A stretch of 64,000 nucleotides of DNA from Streptomyces sp. NBC_01497. GTDB taxonomy: Bacteria > Actinomycetota > Actinomycetes > Streptomycetales > Streptomycetaceae. Positions 51,313 to 60,326 of this stretch are shown in pieces; the first letter of the stretch is position 1; every line of letters begins with the position of its first letter. A program made the position numbers and the translations under genes. The notes beneath the pieces are model-generated. The model was not told the origin of the DNA. It saw only the letters and a program-made list of their open reading frames with translations, and ran no database searches. The stretch is from contig NZ_CP109427.1 in the NCBI RefSeq assembly GCF_036250695.1, positions 1,550,001 through 1,614,000 on the forward strand, written 5' to 3'.

Positions 51313-52812
51313 ATGAACGACGAAGCTGCGGAGAACACGACCCCCCGCTCCGGCCTGACACGACGCAGACTCCTCGGTTCCGCCGCGACCGTCGGCGCGC
51401 TCGCCGCCGTGGACGCGGCCCTGCCGAGCAACGTACGCAAGGCCGTCGCCGCCGGCGCCGCCAAGGGCGGAAAGCTCTCCGACATCAAGCACGTCGTGCT
51501 GCTGATGCAGGAGAACCGCTCATTCGACCACTACTTCGGCACCCTGTCCGGAGTGCGCGGCTTCAGCGACAACAAGGCCGTCACCCTGCCCAACGGCGAC
51601 CCGGTGTTCAAGCAGCCCGACCCCACCGGCGCCCAGGGCTACATGCTGCCGTTCCACCTGCAGACGAAGACCACGTCGGCACAGGCGATCCCGTCCACGA
51701 GCCACGCGTGGGACGTGCAGCACGCGGCCTGGAACGGCGGCAGGATGGACAACTGGCTGCCGGCCCACCGCGCCGCCGACGGCAACACCAACGGTCCCTA
51801 CACCATGGGCTACTACACCCGCGAGGACATCCCCTTCCAGTACGCCCTCGCCGAGAACTTCACCCTGCTCGACAACTACCACTGCTCGGTGATGGGCCCG
51901 ACCCACCCGAACCGCTACATGTGGATGAGCGGCACCATCGACCCGAACGGCCTGCACGGCGGCCCGGCGCTCGACAACGGCGCGCCGGCCGGCACGTACT
52001 CCTGGACGACCTACCCGGAGCGCCTGCTCAACGCCGGTGTGAGCTTCAAGTTCTACCACTCGAACGCCGACGGTACGGGCACCGACCAGATCCACCACAT
52101 GGCCCAGTACATGGCGCTCTCGCCCGACTCGCAGCTGTACCAGCAGACCGTGGCAACGTCGCCGCTCGGCCAGTTCCAGTACGACGCGATGAACGACAAG
52201 CTCCCGACGGTCAGTTGGATGTTCCCGCCCGGGGGCCTCGACGAGCACCCCGCCAACCTGCCCGCCGCGGGTGCCCAGTTCGTGGCAAGCATCGTGGATG
52301 CGATCGCCGCGAACCCGGACGTGTGGGCCAAGACCGTCTTCATCCTCTCCTACGACGAGAACGACGGTCTCTTCGACCACGTCGTCCCGCCGACCCCGCC
52401 GGCCGGCACGGCCGACGAGATCGTCACCAAGACCTCCCCGACCGGTGTCGACGGCGCCGGGCTGCCGGTCGGCCTGGGCTTCCGCGTCCCCTGCATCGTC
52501 GTGTCGCCGTGGACCGTGGGCGGCTGGGTCAGCTCCGAGGTCGCGGACCACACCTCGCAGCTGCGCCTGCTGGAGAAGATCACCGGCGTCAGGGAGCCCA
52601 ACATCAGCCAGTGGCGCCGGCGCAAGGTGGGCGACCTGACGTCCGCCTTCCGCTTCAGCGACACCACCAAGAAGTTCCCCGCGCTGCCGGACACCAGCGG
52701 GCAGTACAACCTGGCGCAGTACGAGGTCAGTCAGCTGCCGAAGCCGACGACCCCGCCGGCCACGCAGACCATGCCGCGCCAGGAGCCCGGCACGCGTCCG
52801 CACGTATCCTGA
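51313..52812 (+). CDS. Tat-exported phosphoesterase (phospholipase C / acid phosphatase family)
   Basis: A 499-residue exported enzyme of the phosphoesterase family PF04185-type fold. The twin-arginine signal is TRRRLLGSAATVGALAA. The metal site opens with VVLLMQENRSFDHYFGTLSG, the nucleophile region is NYHCSVMGPTHPNRYMWMSG, and later metal ligands are in FILSYDENDGLFDHVVPP and SSEVADHTSQLRLLE. It is shorter than phosphocholine-specific phospholipase C and lacks its C-terminal repeats, so it may be an acid phosphatase or a phospholipase acting on extracellular phosphoesters. AAAGGA lies about 9 nt before ATG 51313. A strong terminator follows. Confidence 0.88.
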   Translation: MNDEAAENTTPRSGLTRRRLLGSAATVGALAAVDAALPSNVRKAVAAGAAKGGKLSDIKHVVLLMQENRSFDHYFGTLSGVRGFSDNKAVTLPNGDPVFKQPDPTGAQGYMLPFHLQTKTTSAQAIPSTSHAWDVQHAAWNGGRMDNWLPAHRAADGNTNGPYTMGYYTREDIPFQYALAENFTLLDNYHCSVMGPTHPNRYMWMSGTIDPNGLHGGPALDNGAPAGTYSWTTYPERLLNAGVSFKFYHSNADGTGTDQIHHMAQYMALSPDSQLYQQTVATSPLGQFQYDAMNDKLPTVSWMFPPGGLDEHPANLPAAGAQFVASIVDAIAANPDVWAKTVFILSYDENDGLFDHVVPPTPPAGTADEIVTKTSPTGVDGAGLPVGLGFRVPCIVVSPWTVGGWVSSEVADHTSQLRLLEKITGVREPNISQWRRRKVGDLTSAFRFSDTTKKFPALPDTSGQYNLAQYEVSQLPKPTTPPATQTMPRQEPGTRPHVS

Positions 52813-52857
52813 CCCACTCGTCCACCGCCGGCCCCCACCGGCGGCGTCGTACGCACA

Positions 52858-52900
52858 CCGCAGGGCCCCCGCGAGTCACGTCCTCGCGGGGGCCCTGCGG
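52858..52900 (+). terminator. Terminator of the phosphoesterase gene
   Basis: A perfect 18-bp stem (CCGCAGGGCCCCCGCGAG with its complement) and a 7-nt loop, 46 nt after the stop codon. It is also positioned to stop convergent transcription from the K+ channel gene. Confidence 0.88.
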
Positions 52901-53076
52901 CCTACCGCCCGCACACGGCACCGAGAAGACGATCACGGGAAGGTGCGCCGAGCTGATTCCAGGCTATTGCACCTCTTCCGCAGATGCATCCGCTTGGCAA
53001 CAAGAGCCGAGAACCCGGAGGCCGCGACCGACGCGACACGGGGCCGCGCGGGCCTCCCCGCGGATCAGCGGGAGGC

Positions 53077-53571
53077 TCATGGCCGGGGGCCGCGCCCCTC
53101 GCGGACCAGTTCCTCCAGCCGGTCGAACCGCCGGTGCAGCGCCTCGACGTCCGTCGACGCTTCCGCCCGGCCGCGATGCCCGGCACGCCGCAGCACCCTG
53201 CCCGCCCTGCGCAGGTCGCGTGCCGCGCCGCCGACGAACCAGGTGGCGAGGGCAGCCGTGAGAATGCCGAACAGCGAGATCCCGACGAGCATCACCACGC
53301 CCGCGATGATCCGGCCCCAGAGGGTCACCGGGTACAGGTCGCCGTAGCCGACCGTCGTCGCCGTCTCCAGCGACCACCACAGCGCACGGGGGTACGAGGT
53401 GATGCTGGCGCCCGGCGCGCCCCGCTCCGCGGGTACCACCAGCCAGGACCCGACGAGCAGCACCACGAGCGTGATGACGACGGCCCACAGGGAGGCACGG
53501 ACGTGGGTGCCACGCCTGCGGGCTCCCACCAGCCACTGCGACAGGACGGCGAAGAAGGACGGCTGCTGCAT
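53077..53571 (-). CDS. Two-transmembrane potassium channel family protein
   Basis: A 165-residue channel subunit with two membrane helices: SLWAVVITLVVLLVGSWLVV and IIAGVVMLVGISLFGILTAA. Between them is the pore segment ALWWSLETATTVGYGDLYPV with the selectivity filter TVGYG. The cytosolic C-terminus is a short basic helix (VEALHRRFDRLEELVRE) that may form a tetramer coiled coil. There is no RCK domain. ATG 53571 has GAGAGGTG about 6 nt upstream; longer in-frame starts run into low-complexity sequence. It should assemble as a KcsA-like tetramer, but ion selectivity is inferred from the filter only. Confidence 0.9.
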   Translation of the reverse strand: MQQPSFFAVLSQWLVGARRRGTHVRASLWAVVITLVVLLVGSWLVVPAERGAPGASITSYPRALWWSLETATTVGYGDLYPVTLWGRIIAGVVMLVGISLFGILTAALATWFVGGAARDLRRAGRVLRRAGHRGRAEASTDVEALHRRFDRLEELVREGRGPRP

Positions 53572-53644
53572 GCGGCACCTCTCGTGAACAGGCTCGACCT
53601 GCCCGTCGAAGCTACCCGCCGCACGACGGCGCGCGACGCGCGAC

Positions 53645-53689
53645 GGGGCCGGTCCCGCGGGGCGAAACACGCCCCGCGGGGCCGGCCCC
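53645..53689 (-). terminator. Terminator of the GH92 gene
   Basis: A 20-bp stem with one G-U pair (GGGGCCGG...GGGGCG with its complement) and an AAACA loop, about 105 nt past the GH92 stop and before the K+ channel start. Confidence 0.85.
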
Positions 53690-53793
53690 TGGGCCGCGAG
53701 CGGCACCGGAGCGGGCGGCTGGGCGGCCGCCCCCTCCGGTGCCGGACCGGGTGCCGGGCCCAGTGGCTGCCCGGCACCGCCCTTATCGCGTTG

Positions 53794-56700
53794 TCACTTG
53801 CCGAAGCCGAACGCGAAGACGTGTGCCCCGGAGTTCGGCAGGGTGACCGAGGCCACCTGCTTCGCCGGGTCGAGGGGCACCGTGGTGGAGAAGACGTACG
53901 CCTTCACGCTGTCCTTGCCGCCGCTTCCCGTGTCGCGGTAGCTCGTCGTGATCGCCTCGGTGTCACCCGCGACGGGCTTCGAGCCACCGGCGCCGAGCGT
54001 CCAGTCGGAGAAGGTCACCGGGGCCTGCGCCGTGGTGCCGTCCGTGTACGTCACGGTCAGCGCGCCGCTGACGCCGCTGCCGTCCGTGGGCGCGTTGGTC
54101 GCCGAGCCGAGCAGGCCCAGCGAGGAGCCGGTGGAACCCTGGACCATCGGAATGGTCTGGCCGGCCATCTCGATGTTGTCGGGCTGGCCCGACTTCACCG
54201 TCGGGAAGGTGTAGTCGATGCCGTCCGCGCTGACCTTCGCACCGCTGGTGGCTCCCGCGGCTTGCAGCGCGTTCTGCGAGTAGGCCCAGCCACCGCCGTC
54301 GAAGCCTCCGTTGAAGCTCGCGCCGTCGGGGTAGATGCCCTCGTTCGTGGAGTAGGGCCACAGCTCGCCCGGCTGAGCGACGGCGACCCGCAGGGCCGCC
54401 GTTCCCACACTCGCCCCGGTCGCGTGGTCGGTGAGCGCGAACGTGACGGAGTAACTGCCCTCGTCGGTGGGCGCGGTGACCTTGAAGTCGGCCTTGGCGC
54501 TGCCCGACGCCGGCACACTCAGCGAGCCGGACGTCGCGGAGAGCGTCACGCCGGTGGGCGCGGTCGCCTTCCAGTCGACGGTGGCCGCCTTGGCGCCGAG
54601 GTTGGTCAGGTTCAGCGTGCCGTCACCCGAGGCGCCGGGCGCCAGGATGAGACCGCTGCCCGGGCCGGTCGCCGCGAGGATCTTGCCGCCGCCCGTGGTG
54701 TCCGACGGCGGGACGGAGCCGGCCGAGGAAGCCCAGGACTTGTTGGGCGTGGTGCCGAGCGCCCAGTCCATCGTGCCGGCCTTCTTCATCTGGTCGAAGG
54801 TCAGCCAGGACTGCTTCCACTCCTTGCCCTTCACGTCCAGCGACTGGACGTAGGGGGCCTTCGTGGCGGCCTTCGGGGCGTTGATCGCGAGCTTCTTGCC
54901 GTTCGCGAACGTCACCTGCGCCACGGGGAAGACCGGGCTGCCGAGGGCCAGCGTGTCGGTGCCCGGGGTCTCCGGGTACATGCCGAGCTCGGACCAGACG
55001 TACCAGGAGCTCATCGCGCCGAGGTCGTCGTTGCCGAAGGAGCCGACCGGGGCGTTGAAGTACAGCTTCTGCTGCGCCTCGCGGACCGCGGCCTGCGTCT
55101 TCCAGGGCTGCGCCAGGTAGTCGTACTCCCACGGGATCTCGACGCTGGGCTCGTTGCTCAGGTCCGCGTCGGTGCTGGTGGGTGCGGTGATGTTGTCGAG
55201 CAGCCCGTCGAGGTAGGACGAGTAGGCCTTCTTGCCACCGCGGGCCTGGATCAGCTGCTGCAGGTTGAACGGCACCATCGGCGTGTACTGGGCGGAGCTG
55301 CCCTCGACGAAGCCGTTGGAGGTGCCGGGGGTGAAGCCGCCGGCGAACTGGCCGTCCTGGTTCCTGCCCTGGATGTAGCCCGTCTGCGGGTTGAAGACGT
55401 TCATCCAGTCCTGGGCGCGGGTCGCGAACTTGGTGTAGACGGCCGTCTTGCCGAGCGACTTGGCGAAGGACGCGAGCGCGTAATCCGCGCTGTCGTACTC
55501 CAGCTGCGTCGAGACCGGACCGTAGAAGTTGCAGCAGCCGTAGTCGCTCTCGTCGAGCGGCAGGTAGCCCTTGGCGTCCCGCACCGACTCGCCGGGGCGG
55601 TCGTTGTTCGGGACGGTCGCCTCGTGCTGCATCGCGGAGAGCGCGTGAGCGGTGTCGAAGTCGCGGGCACCGAAGGCGTACGCGTCGGCGATGATGCCCG
55701 CGGCCGGGTCACCGACCATGACGTAGCTCTCGCCGTTGTTCGACGCCCACTTGGGCAGCAGGCCCGTCTGGTCGTAGCCGTTGAGCATCGAGGTGACGAT
55801 GTCGCTGGTGACCTTCGGCTCGACGGTCGCCATCAGCTGGGTCTGGGAGCGGTAGGTGTCCCAGGCCGAGTAGTTGGCGTACTGCGCCTTCTGCCCCTTG
55901 GCCAGCTGGTGGACCTGGTTGTCCATGCCCATGTACTGGCCGTTGTCGTCGGAGTAGACGTTCGGGTGCAGCAGGGAGTGATACAGCGCGGTGTAGAACT
56001 GCGTCTGCTGGTCCGCGCTGCCGCCGCCGACGGCGATCTTGCCGAGGACGCCGTTCCAGGCGTCGTGGTTGGCCTGCCGCATCCCGTCGAAGTCGAAGCC
56101 CTTGACCTCCGTGGAGAGGTTCGAGGCGGCGTTCGCGTCACTCGTGTACGAGATGCCGACGGACGCGGTCACGGTCGGGTCCGCGGACGTGTCGAACGTC
56201 AGGTACATCCCGTTCGCGCCGGACGTGGGCGGCTGGGCGGCCTTGGCGTTCTTCGTCGCGGCCGTGGCACCGGCCTTCGCGCCCTGGGCGGCCGTGTGCA
56301 CGCTCGGGGACGGGGCCGCGGGAACGGTGAAGTTCTTCTCGTGCAGCGCCTTCTCGGGGTGCTGGCTGAGTGTCTGCTGGGCGGCGCCCTGCTTGAGGGC
56401 GGTCGCGTTCTTGTTGATCGTGGAGCCGACCCAGGTGCCGCTGCCGGTGAACGCGTGGTTGAACTTGATGTCGAAGTGCAGCGTGTACCTGTTGCCGGCG
56501 CCGCAGAAGTGGCCGCTGTCGATCGAGCCGCTGATCTCCTTCTTGTTCACCACCTGCACGCGGGTGCCGTCGACCTGGGTGGCACCGCCGCTGAGCTTGA
56601 GCAGCAGGTTGGACTGCTGGCCCGCGGGGAAGGTGAACTTCCCGAGCCCGGCCCTGGTGGTGTCGGTCAGCTCAGTCTTGACGCCGTTCGCGTCGGTCAC

Positions 56701-57162
56701 ACCGTAGTAACCGATGCCGGCCTGCTCGTCGTCATGGCTGAACTGGGCCGAGGTGGAACCCAGGTTGCCGGAGAGCGCTCCCGTGGTGGGCAGGATGGGC
56801 AGGTCACCCGCGACGCCGCAGCCGGGGCCCGAGACGTGGGTCAGGCTGAAGCCGGAGAGCTTGTTGTCGTTGTACTCGTAGCCGCCGCCCGAGGGCCGGT
56901 CGGGGGTGGTGTCCGGGCCCCACTGCATCATGCCGAACGGCATGTCGGGCCCCGGGAAGTCGTCCACGGCACCGGAGGTCCCGATGAGCGGACTCACCAG
57001 GGACGCGGGGTCCGTGACGAGCTTGGGGGTGGCGGCCGAGGCGCTGGAGGTCAGCGCCTGCAGCGGCAGGACGGCGAGCCCGAGGACGGACACCAGGGCG
57101 AGGCGTCTGCGATATCTGCGGGTGTGGGGAGAAGTGGGAGATGAGGGGCTGCTGTTGACCAT
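53794..57162 (-). CDS. Secreted GH92 family glycosyl hydrolase (alpha-mannosidase)
   Basis: A 1122-residue exported calcium-dependent exo-alpha-mannosidase. The signal peptide (LALVSVLGLAVLPLQALTSSASA) ends near residue 42. The GH92 N-domain opens with VSPLIGTSGAVDDFPGPDMP and GGGYEYNDNKLSGFSLTHVS. The catalytic barrel shows YSAWDTYRSQTQLMATVEPK, NNDRPGESVRDAKGYLPLDE and GNDDLGAMSSWYVWSELGMY, all diagnostic. After about residue 800 come an NEW3-like beta domain (GTLNLTNLGAKAATVDWKAT) and a further beta-sandwich ending PNSGAHVFAFGFGK. ATG 57162 has GGAGG 7 nt upstream. It trims mannose from fungal or plant glycans. A LacI-type operator lies at its promoter. Confidence 0.93.
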   Translation of the reverse strand: MVNSSPSSPTSPHTRRYRRRLALVSVLGLAVLPLQALTSSASAATPKLVTDPASLVSPLIGTSGAVDDFPGPDMPFGMMQWGPDTTPDRPSGGGYEYNDNKLSGFSLTHVSGPGCGVAGDLPILPTTGALSGNLGSTSAQFSHDDEQAGIGYYGVTDANGVKTELTDTTRAGLGKFTFPAGQQSNLLLKLSGGATQVDGTRVQVVNKKEISGSIDSGHFCGAGNRYTLHFDIKFNHAFTGSGTWVGSTINKNATALKQGAAQQTLSQHPEKALHEKNFTVPAAPSPSVHTAAQGAKAGATAATKNAKAAQPPTSGANGMYLTFDTSADPTVTASVGISYTSDANAASNLSTEVKGFDFDGMRQANHDAWNGVLGKIAVGGGSADQQTQFYTALYHSLLHPNVYSDDNGQYMGMDNQVHQLAKGQKAQYANYSAWDTYRSQTQLMATVEPKVTSDIVTSMLNGYDQTGLLPKWASNNGESYVMVGDPAAGIIADAYAFGARDFDTAHALSAMQHEATVPNNDRPGESVRDAKGYLPLDESDYGCCNFYGPVSTQLEYDSADYALASFAKSLGKTAVYTKFATRAQDWMNVFNPQTGYIQGRNQDGQFAGGFTPGTSNGFVEGSSAQYTPMVPFNLQQLIQARGGKKAYSSYLDGLLDNITAPTSTDADLSNEPSVEIPWEYDYLAQPWKTQAAVREAQQKLYFNAPVGSFGNDDLGAMSSWYVWSELGMYPETPGTDTLALGSPVFPVAQVTFANGKKLAINAPKAATKAPYVQSLDVKGKEWKQSWLTFDQMKKAGTMDWALGTTPNKSWASSAGSVPPSDTTGGGKILAATGPGSGLILAPGASGDGTLNLTNLGAKAATVDWKATAPTGVTLSATSGSLSVPASGSAKADFKVTAPTDEGSYSVTFALTDHATGASVGTAALRVAVAQPGELWPYSTNEGIYPDGASFNGGFDGGGWAYSQNALQAAGATSGAKVSADGIDYTFPTVKSGQPDNIEMAGQTIPMVQGSTGSSLGLLGSATNAPTDGSGVSGALTVTYTDGTTAQAPVTFSDWTLGAGGSKPVAGDTEAITTSYRDTGSGGKDSVKAYVFSTTVPLDPAKQVASVTLPNSGAHVFAFGFGK

Positions 57163-57273
57163 TCGATTGCCTCCGCAGCGGGTCGTGCGACGCACAGGAC
57201 GTGCCGGTGGACGAAGGCACCAGAGGGAGGTGCCGCCGTCCGAAAAGGGCAGCGATGTCGTGATCCGATAGTC

Positions 57274-57287
57274 TGACAACGTTGCCA
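57274..57287 (-). promoter_or_regulatory. LacI-type operator upstream of the GH92 gene
   Basis: TGACAACGTTGCCA is a palindrome around a central CG with one mismatch, the form used by LacI/GalR sugar repressors. It lies 112 bp before the GH92 start in an AT-richer promoter zone. No LacI-family gene is in the window. Confidence 0.6.
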
Positions 57288-58100
57288 CTCTGCACGAGTG
57301 ACGAGTGAAACGTGGATGGTGATTGCGTGTCAACGCCATCAACGTGAGTTTCTCGGCGGACCTTTCGGGGGAGCCGGCCCCGGCGCCGATTACCCCTCGC
57401 ACCGGCACGAACGGGGTGAGAAGCGGAGCTTCACCCCGCCATGGGGCCCGCGTCGACCCCGTACGGGCGCCGCCTACGGGCGTCACGGGCCGACCGGCAC
57501 GCCGCACCGGGAGGGGCAGCACCGCGCCGGCACGGGCGTCTCGGGCCCGCGCGCGGAACCCGACACGCGCTCCGACCGGCCCCGCGACCATCGCGTCCCG
57601 TCGGCCATCCGCCCGTCCGACGGGACGCGCGACGGCGTGTCGCACAAGGGCCCACCGACGCGCCAGGGGCGCCGATCGCCCGACCGCGCCCGCGCGGACG
57701 GGCGTTCGGCGCGGCCCGTGTCCGGCGGGGTGTGCCCCTGCCGGACATCCGCGCGTGTTCGTCAGCGCCCGCCCGAGCGGGAGTTGGACGCGCCTGTCTC
57801 CGACTGCGCAGGGCGCTCGCGGTGTTCGGCTCGGTAGGTCTTCGACAGGGGCCGCCCGCCCGGGGGTTCGGCCCGGCTCGGCCGGACCCTGTCCTTCGTG
57901 GGAGTGGCTCGTCGAGCCGGCCACGGGGTCGGGTGGAGGGAGTCGGATCGTTCCGACGGGTCGGGGCAGATCGCCTCGCCTGGTGGAGCGCACTCCCTCG
58001 CACCGCTCGTTCCGCACACCCCGCCCTGGAACGAGGTGCGGCGTCCCTGCCGGGGGTGCGGTCCGATTCCGGATGATCAGGTTCTGCCCGGCGTGCGGAT
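57288..58100. other. Long gene-free stretch upstream of GH92
   Basis: About 800 bp of GC-rich sequence with no supported ORF; open frames are Arg/Pro/Gly-rich shadows. The left 100 bp (to about 57360) are AT-richer and belong to the GH92 promoter, including a TTGACA-like box on the minus strand near 57332. The rest may be decayed coding DNA but nothing recognisable remains. Confidence 0.4.
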
Positions 58101-59036
58101 TCAGGGAACGAGGTGGCCCGCGGCGCGGAACAGTTCGTACCACTCGGCCCGGGTGAGTCGGAGGTCCGAGCCCTGGGCGGCGCCCGCGACGCGCTCCGGG
58201 CTGGTGGTGCCGAGCACGACCTGCATCCGAGCGGGGTGGCGGGTGATCCAGGCGGTCGCGATCGCGATGGCCGGGACGTCGTACTGGGCGGCGAGGCGGT
58301 CGATCACGGCGTTGAGCTCCGGGTAGTCCGGCGAGCCGAGGAAGACACCGGTGAAGAAACCGGCCTGGAAGGGGGACCACGCCTGGATGGTGATGTCGTT
58401 CAGACGGCAGTAGTCGACGATCCCGCCGCCGTCGAGGTCGATCGCCTGCTGCTCCGCGAGCATGTTCGCGGAGACCCCTTGAGCGATGATCGGCTCGTGG
58501 GTGATCGAGAGCTGGAGCTGGTTGGCCACGATGGGCTGACGCACGTACCTGCGCAGCAGGTCGATCTGGCGCGGGGTCTGGTTCGAGACACCGAAGGCGC
58601 GCACCTTGCCCGAGGATTCCAGCTCATCGAAGGCGCGGGCCACCTCTTCGGGCTCGACCAGCGCGTCGGGACGGTGCAGCAGCAGGATGTCGATGCGGTC
58701 GGTCCCCAGGGCCGCGAGTGACCCCTCGACCGATTCGACGATGTGCTCGTAGGAGAAGTCGTAGTACGGACCGTCCGGCACGATCCCCGCCTTGGTCTGG
58801 ATCGTGATCTCGTCGCGCTGCGACGGGCTCAGCGCCATCGCCTCGGCGAAGCGGCGTTCGCAGCCGTGCAGCTCGCCGCCGTAGACGTCGGCGTGGTCCA
58901 CGAAGTCGATACCCGCGTCACGCGCGGTGCGGACGAGTTCGCGGACCTCCTCGTCGCTCTTGTCGGCGATGCGCATCAGACCGAGCACGACGTTCGGGGC
59001 GAGGATGTCGGTGCCGGGCAGGGTGAAGGTCTTCAC
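58101..59036 (-). CDS. Aldo/keto reductase, YdhF-like
   Basis: A 311-residue aldo/keto reductase of the YdhF (AKR11-type) branch. Active-site residues are Asp and Tyr in FVDHADVYGG, Lys in IQTKAGI and His in ILLLHRPD. Substrate and cofactor segments are GVSNQTPRQIDLLRR, AWSPFQAGFFTG and VVLGTTSPERVAGAA. Note that the usual FDTA motif is VDHA here, as in YdhF. AAAGGA lies 9 nt before ATG 59036. It is monocistronic; the substrate is unknown. Confidence 0.9.
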   Translation of the reverse strand: MKTFTLPGTDILAPNVVLGLMRIADKSDEEVRELVRTARDAGIDFVDHADVYGGELHGCERRFAEAMALSPSQRDEITIQTKAGIVPDGPYYDFSYEHIVESVEGSLAALGTDRIDILLLHRPDALVEPEEVARAFDELESSGKVRAFGVSNQTPRQIDLLRRYVRQPIVANQLQLSITHEPIIAQGVSANMLAEQQAIDLDGGGIVDYCRLNDITIQAWSPFQAGFFTGVFLGSPDYPELNAVIDRLAAQYDVPAIAIATAWITRHPARMQVVLGTTSPERVAGAAQGSDLRLTRAEWYELFRAAGHLVP

Positions 59037-59215
59037 GGCGGTTGTCCTTTCAGATGTTCAGGTCTGCACAGTACAAGCGGGGCCTGCGCGCCCTGCGGGG
59101 GCGGAGGGTCCATCGGCGGTGAGCGCGAACCCGGCGGCGGCCGGCGCGTCCCGGCGCGGCACGCCGCTCGGCTCAGGGGCGCGCGTCCGGCCGCGCGGGT
59201 CCCCGGGCCCGCGTG

Positions 59216-59761
59216 TCACGGACGGCGCGGGGGCGCGGGCGGCGCTGGGGGCGGGCCGTGCGGGCCCGGCGGCTCTGGCGGCTCCGGTGGCATGGTCGTC
59301 AGGTCCGGGGCGCTCTCCGGCCAGACCAGGAGGACCTGGCAGGGCGCGTGGTCCACGACGAAGCGGCTCGCGGGCCCGAGACTGTGCGGGCCGAGCCGTT
59401 CCCGGTCGCCGTCGCGCGCCAGCACCAGCAGGTCCGCGTCGCGTGCGGCGGCCACGACCTCCCGCTCCACCCGGCCCGACACCGCCCGCGTGGCGCACGG
59501 TCTGCCGAGCCGCTCGGCCGCCTCGGCGAGGAGTTCGGCGGCGGACCGGGCCTCCAGGTCCTCCAGCGCCCGGCCCGGGTCGTGGGCGGCCCGGCCCCGG
59601 CCGAGGAGGCCCGCGAAAGCACCGTGCGCGACGCCCGGCACCTCGATATCGCTCACGTGCAGCAGCGTCAGGGACGCGCCGTCCGGCGCGTGGGAGCGTA
59701 CGGCGTCGACGCAGGCGGGCCAGGTGCCCTCGACGATCCAGGCGATCACGGTCACGGTCAC
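59216..59761 (-). CDS. Universal stress protein (UspA-like)
   Basis: A 181-residue single-domain Usp protein. VTVIAWIVEGT is the first strand, VRSHAPDGASLTLLHVSDIE the second, and ADLLVLARDGDRERLGPHSL with GPASRFVVDHAPCQVLLVWP the C-terminal nucleotide-binding region. The canonical G-2X-G-9X-G(S/T) ATP motif is degenerate, so ATP binding is uncertain. The last 24 residues are a Pro-rich tail (PEPPEPPGPHGPPPAPPAPP), unusual for the family. The start is GTG 59761 or GTG 59755. The gap to the upstream GNAT gene is 13 bp, so they may be co-transcribed. Confidence 0.8.
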   Translation of the reverse strand: MTVTVIAWIVEGTWPACVDAVRSHAPDGASLTLLHVSDIEVPGVAHGAFAGLLGRGRAAHDPGRALEDLEARSAAELLAEAAERLGRPCATRAVSGRVEREVVAAARDADLLVLARDGDRERLGPHSLGPASRFVVDHAPCQVLLVWPESAPDLTTMPPEPPEPPGPHGPPPAPPAPPRRP

Positions 59762-59774
59762 GCCGTACAACCTG

Positions 59775-60269
59775 TCACACGACGGGCCGATCGAGGCAGT
59801 GCACCGTGACCGGGTTGCCGTGGAGCTCGTCCTCGCGCAGCGGTGCGAAGCCGAGCCGCCGCGCGACACGCGTGGACGGGGTGTTGCCGTGCCGGATCAT
59901 CGCCGTGACGTACGGGACGTCGAGGGTGCGCCATCCCCAGACGAGGCAGGCGCGTGCCGCCTCCGTCGCGTAGCCGTTGCCCCAGCTCTGCGCCGCGAAG
60001 GTCCAGCCGAGTTCGGTCTCGTCGTAGCACTCCCAGTACTGCAGTCCGGTGCGTCCGATGAAGGCCCCGGTCTCCTTCAGCTCCACCGCGCACAAGCCGT
60101 GTCCGCGCTCGGTCCACTGGCGTTCGATACCGGCGAGCCGCTCCTCGGCGCGCTCGCGGGTGTACGAGCCGACGAAGCGGCTGACCCGCTCGTCCGCGTG
60201 CAGCGCGACGAGCAGGTCCGTGTCCGCGCGTGTCAGGGGCCGCAGGACCAGCCGTTCCGTCTCGATCAT
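59775..60269 (-). CDS. GNAT family acetyltransferase (RimJ/RimL type)
   Basis: A 164-residue acetyltransferase opening with IETERLVLRPLTRADTD, the RimJ/RimL-like start. FIGRTGLQYW and ELGWTFAAQSWGNGYATEAA form the acetyl-CoA core; GNGYATEA is the pyrophosphate loop. IRHGNTPSTRVARRLGF is the conserved late motif. ATG 60269 is chosen at the family start; the ribosome site is weak. It lies just upstream of the universal stress gene. The acetyl acceptor is unknown (protein N-terminus or small molecule). Confidence 0.88.
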   Translation of the reverse strand: MIETERLVLRPLTRADTDLLVALHADERVSRFVGSYTRERAEERLAGIERQWTERGHGLCAVELKETGAFIGRTGLQYWECYDETELGWTFAAQSWGNGYATEAARACLVWGWRTLDVPYVTAMIRHGNTPSTRVARRLGFAPLREDELHGNPVTVHCLDRPVV

Positions 60270-60326
60270 GCCTACGACCGTACGGTCCCCGCCGTGGCGG
60301 CCGGCGGAGTCCCCCGCGCCGGACAC

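Noticed and set aside
52984..57144. 1386-aa plus-strand ORF opposite GH92
   Set aside because: Long open antisense frames are expected at high GC; the GH92 protein on the minus strand has a signal peptide and diagnostic motifs.
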